From NCBI GenBank assembly GCA_012729115.1, contig JAAYDR010000023.1, positions 62,001-126,000 of the forward strand: a DNA stretch of 64,000 nucleotides, read 5' to 3'. The notes under the pieces were generated by a model. That model saw only the letters and a list, made by a program, of their open reading frames with translations, was not told where the DNA came from and ran no database searches. Made by a program: the position numbers and the translations under genes. How positions within the stretch are numbered: position 1 is the stretch's first letter; every line of letters begins with the position of its first letter. This document shows, in pieces, positions 16,717 to 23,991 of this stretch. The stretch is from Clostridiales bacterium. GTDB lineage: Bacteria > Bacillota > Clostridia > Christensenellales > Aristaeellaceae.

Positions 16717-17832
16717 CTAATTGTAAACCCTCACCGGAAGCACCAGATAGAGATACTCGTCTCCCTCTACTGGGCATACCACGCAGGGGCTTACATTTGT
16801 ATTCATACTCAGGGTACAGCACTCATCGTCCACATTCTTGATCACATCGCTGATATAGCGTGCATTGAAGGCGATATCAATGTCCTCGCCCTCCAGATGG
16901 ATATCCAACTCCTCCAGCACATCTCCAAGCTCGCTCATGGAGGTGATCCTCAAACGGTCATTGCTTGCGTTCATCCGGATCAGATTGTTTTTTCCTTCCT
17001 TGGCCATGAGGCTGGCTCTCTCAATAGCATCCTGTAAATCCTGTTTTTTCACTGTTACCCGCGTCAGCCAGGCAGCAGGCAAAATCTGCCTGTAATTGAT
17101 ATACTCACCAGCCAGAAGAGTGGTTACCAGTGTGGTATTCCCGATCAACGCCATCAAATGAGTTCCGTCCAGGTGGAAGGTTACCATTTCCTCCTCGTCA
17201 GACATGATACGGCTCATTTCGCTCATCACATGGCCGGGAACGATGGCGGTAACCATGTCCTTGCCCTCTGGAAGAACAAACTGGTCGTGAAGCCGCTGCA
17301 AGGCCAGGCGGAACCCATCCAGTCCCACCAGGCGAAGTTCGGTAGATGTGATCTCCACCAGGCAGCCGGTAAGAGCCTGACGGCTTTCCTGAACCGCAAT
17401 CGCAAATACGACTTTGCTGATCATTTCCTTCAGGCGCTTTTGAGGCAAATGAAGCCCGTGGGTGGAAAGCAAATCCTTCATTTCCGGAAAATCCGTGGAA
17501 GAGATGCCGGTAATGGTGCTGCGGCTCTGGCAGCACTTGATTACCACAACCATCTTTTCGTTCATTTGGAAAGAGACAACGCCTTCGGGCAACTTGCGGA
17601 CGATTTCAGTCATCAATTTGCCAGGAAGCACTACGCTTCCGGGTTGGTGAATGGTGGCCTTCACTCTGGTGCGTATACCAAGAGAACCATCTGTACAGGT
17701 GAGAAAAATCTCATTCTCACCGGTTTTCACCAACACTCCTTCCAAAATCTGCATGGCGGGTCTGGCTCCCAACGCGCGGGTAGCGTTGACCAAGCCAATC
17801 ATCATTTCCTGGGCCGAACACTCAAACTTCAT
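16717..17832 (-). CDS. dnaN: DNA polymerase III sliding clamp (beta subunit)
   Basis: Ring-forming clamp that holds the replicative polymerase on DNA; 371 residues, the usual length. MKFECSAQEMMIGLVNATRAL, the second-domain LTGCLVEI-LRLVGLDGFRLAL and the C-terminal ...EYLYLVLPVRVYN (clamp end with the VLPVR motif) are all recognisable across three clamp domains. ATG 17832 has GGAGG eight bases upstream; the longer frame from 17847 lacks a site. dnaN is usually the second gene after dnaA, but dnaA is not next to it. Instead the upstream side is an oriC-like region, so clamp transcription starts within or beside the origin. Confidence 0.96.
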   Translation of the reverse strand: MKFECSAQEMMIGLVNATRALGARPAMQILEGVLVKTGENEIFLTCTDGSLGIRTRVKATIHQPGSVVLPGKLMTEIVRKLPEGVVSFQMNEKMVVVIKCCQSRSTITGISSTDFPEMKDLLSTHGLHLPQKRLKEMISKVVFAIAVQESRQALTGCLVEITSTELRLVGLDGFRLALQRLHDQFVLPEGKDMVTAIVPGHVMSEMSRIMSDEEEMVTFHLDGTHLMALIGNTTLVTTLLAGEYINYRQILPAAWLTRVTVKKQDLQDAIERASLMAKEGKNNLIRMNASNDRLRITSMSELGDVLEELDIHLEGEDIDIAFNARYISDVIKNVDDECCTLSMNTNVSPCVVCPVEGDEYLYLVLPVRVYN

Positions 17833-17859
17833 GTATGATTCCTCCACCTACCATTGCGG

Positions 17860-18223
17860 TAGTTGTATTATATCTATATTCAGTAGTAGTAGTAGGGGGT
17901 GTGGAAACCGTGGAAAAGCGGCATGGACGCTGTATGGGCCCCAAAAAACCATGGGGAAAAGTTGTGGATGAAGGGGAATCTTTTCGTCGCATTTTCCACA
18001 AGTTGGCTGTCCGCAGAAACAGATCGCGCAACCATAAAATGATTCGCTACAGGGTAAGGGGTTTCCTGCCGCACAGCGGGGATTTTGAAAAGCATACAAA
18101 AGGTAAATGATCTTTAAAGCAGGAGCGACTCATTGCAGTTATCCACTCTTTCCACAGTTGTGGAGAAATATCCCATGGAAAAGAAAATGCTTAAAGAATC
18201 GTCAACATCGGATGGTCTCCACA
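17860..18223. other. oriC: Candidate chromosomal replication origin (oriC)
   Basis: Region next to dnaN with the parts of a bacterial origin unwinding system. AT-rich bases at 17864-17880 are followed by a CAG and four TAG trios (17881-17895), a G cluster (17895-17899), then two abutting DnaA-box-like 9-mers TGTGGAAAC (17900) and CGTGGAAAA (17909). Further boxes: TGTGGATGA (17963), TTTTCCACA (17992, exact TTWTNCACA), TTATCCACT (18139), CTTTCCACA (18148), TGTGGAGAA (18159), GTCTCCACA (18215). The order trio, G/C, box matches the B. subtilis-type DnaA-trio element. A TATAAT on the minus strand (17867-17872) is a likely dnaN -10 and overlaps the AT-rich part. No gene lies in this gap. Confidence 0.75.
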
Positions 18224-18252
18224 AAAAATCCCTATGATCTTCCTTACTTTTC

Positions 18253-18504
18253 CTAATGACGGATCAATTCCAGCAACGTGTCAACAGCAGCCTGTTCATC
18301 CTCTCCATCCGCTACCAGGGTAAAAAGACCGTCTCCAAAGGAATGAAGGGACAATAGTCCAAGCATGCTTTTGGCATTAAGAACCATATGTTCTCTTTCC
18401 AGTGTGAGACGGCATTCAAAGCGGGACGCGGTTTGTGCCAGCAAAGCTGCTCCGACTCGATCAAAGGGCAAAAAGGATTGGAGAGAATAGGGCGTTTTGA
18501 TCAT
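18253..18504 (-). CDS. crh: HPr-like protein, Crh type (active-site His replaced)
   Basis: HPr-fold protein of 83 residues. HPr of the PTS carries phosphate on His15 in GLHARPA; here the aligned stretch is PFDRVGAALLAQ, so the His is an Asp and the following Arg is lost. The regulatory region LNAKSMLGLLSL keeps the Ser46 equivalent that HPr kinase modifies. This is the pattern of Bacillus Crh, a regulatory non-transporting HPr. It follows whiA after 34 bases, the same order as whiA-crh in Bacillus. ATG 18504 follows GAGGAG by eight bases. A role with CcpA or in metabolic signalling is inferred. Confidence 0.8.
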   Translation of the reverse strand: MIKTPYSLQSFLPFDRVGAALLAQTASRFECRLTLEREHMVLNAKSMLGLLSLHSFGDGLFTLVADGEDEQAAVDTLLELIRH

Positions 18505-18538
18505 GGGTCCATCTCCTCTTGGCTGGGGGAAGAAAGGG

Positions 18539-19507
18539 TCACTGTGGATGGGAGGAATGTATGCTGCCTGGTAGATTTTCGGCAAACTCCATCAGCCGGC
18601 GCATGCGGTGATTGACTCCGCTTTTTCCAATGGGAGGATCCAGCATCTGCCCCAGTTCCGCAAGGGAGGCATCAGGTGCATGAACCCGCGCTTTAGCGAT
18701 TTCCTGTAATGCAGGGGGCAGATGGGAAAACATATCATGAGAGATGAGTTTTAGGATTTGTTCGATTTGTCGGTCGCTGGCGTTCATCTGTTTCTGCAGA
18801 TTGGCGGCGTCGCAGTTCATGGCCCGGTTAATGTCCCCCAAAACCTCCCGTTGAACCCGAAGCTCTTCCAGAGTTATGACGGCTTGATGGGCGCCGATCA
18901 GGGTGAGAAAGGTAATCACCTGCTCCCCTGTGGTCTGGTAATAAATCGTCTGTCCATTGCGCTGGCTTTGTCGAAAAGACAATGAGAAGCGCTGCATTGC
19001 CTTAGCAAGGATAAGACGGAAGCCCTCTTCACAGGCCACCAATTCCAGCCGATAGCCTCTTTTGGGCTTGGTCAGTGTGCCACAACCCAGCATTGCGCCT
19101 CGTAAAAAAGATCGGCAACAGCATGATTTCTGCAAATTGACCTTTGGGGTTGTGGAACGAAGCGCTGCATGGCCATGATGGTCCAGATCCATCATGGAAA
19201 AACGGGTCAGGAGCACAGGTGACTGCTGGGGATTCAGGGTAAGAATACAGTTTCGCACACCCCCAAAACGGGGATGGGATACATAATGTATCTGCGCAGT
19301 CAAATGGAGTTCCCGCTGTAAAAGAAGAAATATCCGGCGGGCAATGGCCGGGCTCTCCACTGCAAATTGCACCTTCACCTGTCCCCTTCCCAACAGGCTG
19401 AGGGACCCCAGGGTCATATACAAAGCGCTCAGTTCGCTCAGTCTGCAACAGGACTTCTCCAAGGGAAGGCGACAAAGCTCCTCTTTACAGTCGCTGGAAA
19501 AGGACAT
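18539..19507 (-). CDS. whiA: WhiA family DNA-binding protein
   Basis: Protein of 322 residues. Residues 1-200 form the LAGLIDADG-like domain (SFSSDCKEELCRLPLEKSCCRLSELSALY; CCCRSFLRGAMLGCGTL). The C-terminal helix-turn-helix lies at about 230-315 (RAMNCDAANLQKQMNASDRQIEQI; SLAELGQMLDPPIGKSGVNHRMRRL). WhiA affects sporulation in actinomycetes and cell division/chromosome segregation in Bacillus. ATG 19507 is chosen because GGGGAG lies nine bases upstream; promoter and start site lie near 19579. rapZ and yvcK, the usual upstream partners, are not here. The location beside a candidate oriC and dnaN fits a link to replication, though this is inference. Confidence 0.93.
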   Translation of the reverse strand: MSFSSDCKEELCRLPLEKSCCRLSELSALYMTLGSLSLLGRGQVKVQFAVESPAIARRIFLLLQRELHLTAQIHYVSHPRFGGVRNCILTLNPQQSPVLLTRFSMMDLDHHGHAALRSTTPKVNLQKSCCCRSFLRGAMLGCGTLTKPKRGYRLELVACEEGFRLILAKAMQRFSLSFRQSQRNGQTIYYQTTGEQVITFLTLIGAHQAVITLEELRVQREVLGDINRAMNCDAANLQKQMNASDRQIEQILKLISHDMFSHLPPALQEIAKARVHAPDASLAELGQMLDPPIGKSGVNHRMRRLMEFAENLPGSIHSSHPQ

Positions 19508-19586
19508 GGACATCCGCTCCCCATGTGCCATGGCACAAGGACGTTTGGCAAGGTTGGTGGGCATCGCAAAACCCATCTTTGCTTTG

Positions 19587-19615
19587 ATTGTAACGGTCTT
19601 TCATCCAAAAGTCAA
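19587..19615 (-). promoter_or_regulatory. whiA-crh promoter
   Basis: Minus-strand TTGACT (19610-19615) and TACAAT (19587-19592) with a 17-base spacer, about 80 bases before the whiA start. Confidence 0.75.
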
Positions 19616-19626
19616 CCGGGGCTTTC

Positions 19627-19706
19627 TTTGACATGGGTCAAGGATAGTAGGATTTCTCCGCATGATTCATTGGGACTCTTCACCCATTGGATTTGAAATA
19701 GGTCAA
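19627..19706. promoter_or_regulatory. Repeated TTTGA...GGTCAA motifs between whiA and fructokinase
   Basis: TTTGACATGGGTCAA (19627-19641) and TTTGAAATAGGTCAA (19692-19706) match at 13 of 15 bases and are 65 bases apart. Each is a partial inverted repeat. They flank the divergent promoters and could be operators; no regulator is assigned. Confidence 0.4.
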
Positions 19707-19738
19707 ATGATCATGTTACTTATCATACCCTTCAGGCA

Positions 19739-19767
19739 TTGTATTTGGGGTCTTTCTTTGGTATGAT
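19739..19767 (+). promoter_or_regulatory. Fructokinase gene promoter
   Basis: TTGTAT (19739-19744) and TATGAT (19762-19767), 17 bases apart, about 50 bases before the start codon. Confidence 0.6.
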
Positions 19768-19817
19768 CGGTTTTATCGGAAAGTATTGAAAATATAAGAA
19801 GCCTTTCAGGAGGAACT

Positions 19818-20708
19818 ATGAAGATCGGCGCATTGGAAGCGGGCGGCACCAAAATGGTGATGGGAGTTTTCCAGAAGGATGGAACGCTGATCCAGCAGAA
19901 GACTCTTCCTACCCAGGAGCCGGACATCACCCTTCCTCGCATCCTGGAGTTTTTCCAGGATCAGCGGGTAAATGCTTTGGGGATTGGAAGCTTTGGGCCT
20001 TTGGATTTGAATGCAGATTCCCCTACCTATGGCAGTATTACCAGCACGCCCAAACTGGCTTGGAGGAACTACCCTCTGGTCCAGGCCCTTTGGGCCGGCC
20101 TGAAGATTCCCTGCGCCATTGACACGGACGTGAACGCCGCTGTTTTGGCGGAAGCCACACTGGGTGCGGCCAGGGGGCTTTCCAGCGCGGTCTATGTGAC
20201 TGTGGGAACCGGGATTGGCGGTGGTGTGCTGGTGGACGGGCAGTTGGTCCACGGCCTGCTTCACCCGGAAGTGGGGCACATTCTCCTCCGCCCCCATCTC
20301 AATGACCCCATCCCCAAAGGCGTCTGTCCCTATCACGATGGATGCCTTGAGGGTTTGGCTGCCGGTCCGGCCATTGGAGCCCGGGTGCAAGGGGACGCCC
20401 GTCTTGTTTTGGATCAGGACCCCGTCTTTGACATCGAAGCCTACTATCTGGCTCAAATGTGCGTCAACCTGATTCTGATCGCCAGTCCCCAGCGGATCAT
20501 CCTGGGAGGTGGCGTGATGGAACGCAAGGCACTGTTTCCCAAGGTGCGAAAGGAAACAGTGCGGTTATTAAGCGGTTATATACAGCACTCCTCTATCCTG
20601 GAGGGGATAGAGGAGTACATTGTGCCTGCAGATCTCTTTCCCATCAGCGGGCTGATGGGCGCTTATCTGCTGGGACGCAAGGCTTATGAAAAGGAGCGGC
20701 GGGTATAG
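19818..20708 (+). CDS. ROK family sugar kinase, probable fructokinase
   Basis: ATP-dependent sugar kinase of 296 residues, closest to Bacillus-type fructokinase. GALEAGGTK at the N-terminus is the phosphate-binding loop typical of that subgroup. DTDVNAAVLAE carries the catalytic Asp and TVGTGIGGGV the second nucleotide loop. HPEVGHI followed by CPYHDGCLEG is the ROK zinc-binding motif. AGGAGG lies four bases before ATG 19818. Its last 25 bases overlap the opposite-strand DUF3343 gene. It probably makes fructose-6-phosphate. No sugar transporter or sucrose gene lies nearby, so substrate is by homology. Confidence 0.85.
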   Translation: MKIGALEAGGTKMVMGVFQKDGTLIQQKTLPTQEPDITLPRILEFFQDQRVNALGIGSFGPLDLNADSPTYGSITSTPKLAWRNYPLVQALWAGLKIPCAIDTDVNAAVLAEATLGAARGLSSAVYVTVGTGIGGGVLVDGQLVHGLLHPEVGHILLRPHLNDPIPKGVCPYHDGCLEGLAAGPAIGARVQGDARLVLDQDPVFDIEAYYLAQMCVNLILIASPQRIILGGGVMERKALFPKVRKETVRLLSGYIQHSSILEGIEEYIVPADLFPISGLMGAYLLGRKAYEKERRV

Positions 20709-20944
20709 ACTGTTTTATGGTTGGACGAACGAATCTCATACAGGCTTTCCATCTCGATGCCATGGTTGTTTACCAGCTGATCAAATTCATCCGACAGGTC
20801 CAGAGAGAACGTTACCGCATAGCCGCAGGAAGAGCTCAGCTCTCTTGGCACGGGAATCACTTTACAGACATCGCCCCGCTCCTTGAGCATTGATTCAAAA
20901 TACAACGCATCGCTGATGGAGTAGAATGTGCTGAGATAGGTCAC
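20684..20944 (-). CDS. DUF3343 protein (putative Se/S carrier)
   Basis: Protein of 86 residues of DUF3343: YLSTFYSISDALYFESMLKERG, then VIPVPRELSSSCGYAVTF containing the single conserved Cys. The family co-occurs with yedE and tusA/yedF genes in anaerobes that use selenium. Its start overlaps the stop of the TusA-like gene by four bases (ATGA), so the two are translationally coupled. The Cys could carry sulfur or selenium, which is inferred from context. Confidence 0.82.
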   Translation of the reverse strand: MTYLSTFYSISDALYFESMLKERGDVCKVIPVPRELSSSCGYAVTFSLDLSDEFDQLVNNHGIEMESLYEIRSSNHKTVYTRRSFS

Positions 20945-21156
20945 TTTTCCCGCGCCTGAATGAGAAAGGAATCCTCTAGCCGGCTGATATCAAAGACGCG
21001 GCCTTTTTTATCAAGCAATTCCGTTACCCGATCCCTGGCTACGGGGGAATTCAGTTGAATCATGAGGGCCTGGCCTGGATACCGATCCAGGGCTTCCTGA
21101 GTCAACAACAAAGGTTCGGGACAGGAGAGGCCCCTGGCGTCCACTACGATTCCCAT
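20941..21156 (-). CDS. TusA/YedF-like sulfurtransferase
   Basis: Small protein of 71 residues of the SirA/TusA family. DARGLSCPEPLLLTQEAL contains the CPxP motif whose Cys carries a persulfide (or selenide). YedF of the selenium system usually has a second C-terminal domain; here only the TusA half exists and DUF3343 follows as a separate coupled gene. Its start overlaps the end of the upstream transporter gene. Probably receives sulfur/selenium imported by that transporter; inferred from context. Confidence 0.85.
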   Translation of the reverse strand: MGIVVDARGLSCPEPLLLTQEALDRYPGQALMIQLNSPVARDRVTELLDKKGRVFDISRLEDSFLIQAREK

Positions 21157-22217
21157 CAGTTTGCGGCTCCTTTCTTTCTCAAGGTGGATAAGGCGATGAG
21201 CGTAAGAACGGCAAATCCGATCAGAACCGCTATTTTACCGGAAGAGGGTACGCCTGCCGCTGAAGCCGCCAGGCCGAAATTATGGGCAAAGGCTGCTCCC
21301 GATATCAGCCCCAATACGGAGATTCCCGCATCCGTATTGCCTTCACCAGCCATAATCAGCTGACGCAACGGACAACCTCCCAGGAGGGTCGAGCCATAGC
21401 CGACCAACGCCATGCCAAGAAAATTCCAAATAACATCCGTATGGGCAATGGGCTGGCCATCAAACCCAAGCTTGAACTTTCCCAGGAGGATATTTCCCAG
21501 GAGCGCTACTGCGAAAATGGCCACATAACCCAAAGCCATGTTTCCGTTCTTTGCCAAAAAGAGGTCCCGTATGCCCCCCGCCATGCACATGCGGCTGCGC
21601 TGGGCCAGGATGCCAACAACAAGACCCGCCGCCAGCGAAATTAAAACCGGGGCGTGCATGGAGCCCGGTCCCTCGCTGCTGAACAGGATAAAAGCCGGAC
21701 GAACCAGTAAAAATACCAGCAGCACTGCTGCAATGGCAGGCATCACGAAGCCGCTGACTGCGGGCTGGGAATAGGACCGGCCAAGACTAAACCCTTTTTT
21801 CAAGAAGAGGATTCCAAGGAGTATGCCGGCTGTAAAACCCATAAGCCCAACCAGGGCGTTGAGGTCTCCGCCTGCCAGGCGCAAAACCATCCGAAGGGGG
21901 CAGCCCAAAAAAACAAGGGCTCCAATCATTACAAAAAAGGATATCACAAAGCGAAGCAAAGGAGAGGACCCGCCTGTGGGTTGAAACTCCTTTCTGAAAA
22001 GGGACAGCACAAAGGCGCCAAGTACAAAACCGATCAGTTCGGGCCGAATATATTGGAGCTTATCCGCGGAATCCAGCCCCAAGGCACCCGCTGTGTCACG
22101 AAGAAAGCAGGCAACGCAGATCCCCATGTTTACCGGATTTCCAAAGTGAACCAGCAATACGGCCAATAGACCCATGATGCCTCCGGTGCCTATGATCCAC
22201 CAGTTTTTTTTGCTCAT
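21156..22217 (-). CDS. yedE: YedE family membrane transporter, putative selenium/sulfur
   Basis: Integral membrane protein of 353 residues with about ten helices in two halves. Each half carries the conserved GCPLR motif (FLGCPLRMVLRLAGGDLNALVG and LLGGCPLRQLIMAGEGNTDAG) seen in YeeE/YedE sulfur transporters; ICVACFLRDTAG and RSRMCMAGGIRDLF provide more conserved cysteines. YedE is predicted to transport a selenium species and occurs with TusA-like and DUF3343 proteins, exactly the two genes that follow here with overlapping ends. GGGGAGG lies seven bases before ATG 22217. Confidence 0.85.
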   Translation of the reverse strand: MSKKNWWIIGTGGIMGLLAVLLVHFGNPVNMGICVACFLRDTAGALGLDSADKLQYIRPELIGFVLGAFVLSLFRKEFQPTGGSSPLLRFVISFFVMIGALVFLGCPLRMVLRLAGGDLNALVGLMGFTAGILLGILFLKKGFSLGRSYSQPAVSGFVMPAIAAVLLVFLLVRPAFILFSSEGPGSMHAPVLISLAAGLVVGILAQRSRMCMAGGIRDLFLAKNGNMALGYVAIFAVALLGNILLGKFKLGFDGQPIAHTDVIWNFLGMALVGYGSTLLGGCPLRQLIMAGEGNTDAGISVLGLISGAAFAHNFGLAASAAGVPSSGKIAVLIGFAVLTLIALSTLRKKGAAN

Positions 22218-22327
22218 GAAAAATCCTCCCCGTTATGATAAAATGTGACAACGGAAGTATAGCAAAAGTGTCTTCACTTGTCCATTCAAATTTATGCTAT
22301 CATGGATGCAGAAACGGAGGCTGTCCT

Positions 22328-23476
22328 ATGAACGAATGGGTATATTTGAACCATGCATCCACATCCAATCAGAAGCCTGAGGCCACTCAAAAGGCAATCA
22401 TGGAGTATTTGTGCGGTGACAGGCAATGGAGCGCCGGAAGGAACCTGGCGCAAATGGACCAAAATCACCTCATATGGGACACAAGGGTGACGCTGGCAGA
22501 TTTCTTTGGTGCAAAGAATCCCAAACAGGTCATCTTTACGTCGGGAGTCACCCTTTCCCTGAACATGATCCTGTGGGGGTTGCTGGGCCAGGGAGATCAT
22601 GTGATAACAACCTCTCTGGAGCACAATGCGGTTGCCAGGCCGCTGGACAGGCTGAAGGAGGAAAGAGGAATCGAGGTTTCCTATCTTGCCTGTGGTGCTG
22701 ACGGCGCATTGGACCCCGAAGAACTGCGTCCTTTGATTCGCGCCAACACAAAGGTGCTGGTCATGACTCATGCTTCCAATGTGACGGGAGCCATTCTGCC
22801 CTATTGGGAATGCTTTGCCATCGCCAAGGAGTATGGAATCATCACCGTGCTTGACACCGCGCAGACTGCAGGATACTGTCAGGTGCATCTGGAGGATTCG
22901 CCCATTGATGTGCTGGCGTTTACGGGGCATAAAGGACTTTGGGCCCTGGCGGGTGTCGGAGGGTTTGTTGTCAGGCCCGAAATTGCCGGGCAAATGAAAA
23001 CGTTGATATGCGGGGGAACCGGCAGTTCCTCCCATTCCACCCGGCAACCGGAAAGGCTGCCGGATAAATTTGAGTCGGGAACGCCCAATGGAATCGGTAT
23101 ACTCAGCCTGCGAGAATCTGTCAAGGTCATTGAGCAGCTTGGCCTGGACAATATCCGGGCCAGGGAGGAAATACTGACCCAACGCTTTTTGCACGGGCTG
23201 GAGGAACTGCCTGTCACGCACCATGGGACAAAAGTCCTCTCCAAAACTGTTCCCACCGTATCCATCACCTGCGGGGACAGGGACTGTGCCCTGCTTTCGC
23301 AGCAACTCTTCGAAAGGTACGGTATCGTCACCCGCAGTGGCCTTCATTGCGCTCCTCTTGCCCATCAAAGCATCGGAACGTATCCTCAGGGGACGCTGCG
23401 CTTCAGCTTTGGGTACCATACCACTGTGGATGAAATTGAGTACTCGCTGTCAGCCCTGCGAAGCCTCCTTGGGTAA
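22328..23476 (+). CDS. Cysteine desulfurase family, EF2568-type class V aminotransferase
   Basis: PLP enzyme of 382 residues. YLNHASTSNQKP is the N-terminal substrate loop and FTGHKGLWALAGVGG holds the PLP lysine. RSGLHCAPLAH near residue 336 has the catalytic Cys, and RFSFGYHTTVDEI is the C-terminal arginine motif. The whole resembles the EF2568 subfamily, known from clusters for selenium-dependent molybdenum hydroxylases. GGAGG lies seven bases before ATG 22328; the longer frame from 22235 has no site. It is divergent from yedE and converges on the ModE-like gene with a 27-base overlap. Release of sulfur or selenium from cysteine/selenocysteine is inferred. Confidence 0.85.
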   Translation: MNEWVYLNHASTSNQKPEATQKAIMEYLCGDRQWSAGRNLAQMDQNHLIWDTRVTLADFFGAKNPKQVIFTSGVTLSLNMILWGLLGQGDHVITTSLEHNAVARPLDRLKEERGIEVSYLACGADGALDPEELRPLIRANTKVLVMTHASNVTGAILPYWECFAIAKEYGIITVLDTAQTAGYCQVHLEDSPIDVLAFTGHKGLWALAGVGGFVVRPEIAGQMKTLICGGTGSSSHSTRQPERLPDKFESGTPNGIGILSLRESVKVIEQLGLDNIRAREEILTQRFLHGLEELPVTHHGTKVLSKTVPTVSITCGDRDCALLSQQLFERYGIVTRSGLHCAPLAHQSIGTYPQGTLRFSFGYHTTVDEIEYSLSALRSLLG

Positions 23477-23854
23477 GGAGCCTTCTTCCGGGAGGAGCAT
23501 TGGTGAAATGGAGCGGGCAAAGCTTTCCTCCGCAAAGGTTTGCAGCTTCTCCTCAAAGTGGGAGAATTGCTTAACCAATGCCTCTCCAAACTCTGTGAGC
23601 TCTGAACCGCCGCCCTTTGGGCCGCCAATCCGTTTCTGAAGGATCTTTTTTCCAAAAACCGCTTCCGCCCGGTCCACAATTTGAAGAGCTTTGCGATAGG
23701 TCATGTCCAGTTCCTTGGAGGCGGCATGGAGGGAATGCAGCCGCCTTGTGGCCTGAAGCAGGGCGGAAATCCCTGAGCCATAGGCAAGAGTTCCATTGAT
23801 ATAAATCCTTGCACGAAGTGAAATATGAAGATCATCTGTCTCTTTTGGCATCAT
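23450..23854 (-). CDS. ModE-like molybdate-responsive regulator (DNA-binding domain only)
   Basis: Protein of 134 residues equal to the N-terminal winged-helix domain of ModE. LQATRRLHSLHAASKELDMTYRKALQIVDRAE is the helix-turn-helix, and IGGPKGGGSELTEFGEALV is the wing with the conserved GG-SxLT. The molybdate-binding MOP domains are missing, as in many Clostridial relatives. Start 23854 has AAGGAG eight bases upstream. It overlaps the end of the desulfurase gene on the other strand, and probably controls molybdenum/selenium enzyme genes. Confidence 0.8.
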   Translation of the reverse strand: MMPKETDDLHISLRARIYINGTLAYGSGISALLQATRRLHSLHAASKELDMTYRKALQIVDRAEAVFGKKILQKRIGGPKGGGSELTEFGEALVKQFSHFEEKLQTFAEESFARSISPMLLPEEGSLPKEASQG

Positions 23855-23939
23855 GAACCCAGCTCCTTCAGTCATCCGGATTGATTGCATCGTAACACAG
23901 CTTTTATGAAAAATCCATGATTCTTCCCTGGAAGGAGTG

Positions 23940-23965
23940 AAAAAAGCGCGGCTTTTCAGCCGCGC
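23940..23965 (-). terminator. Terminator of the SipL-like gene
   Basis: On the minus strand GCGCGGC-TGAAAA-GCCGCGC followed by TTTTTT: a classical intrinsic terminator 27 bases after the stop codon. Confidence 0.88.
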
Positions 23966-23991
23966 CATGGGGGAGGTTTGCCTTGGAAGGG

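Noticed and set aside
17881-17895. TAG repeats read as a simple microsatellite
   Set aside because: The position between an AT-rich stretch and DnaA boxes fits a DnaA-trio element better; kept as part of oriC.
22292-23419. Minus-strand open frame of 375 codons opposite the desulfurase gene
   Set aside because: Shadow of the PLP enzyme; no recognisable domain.
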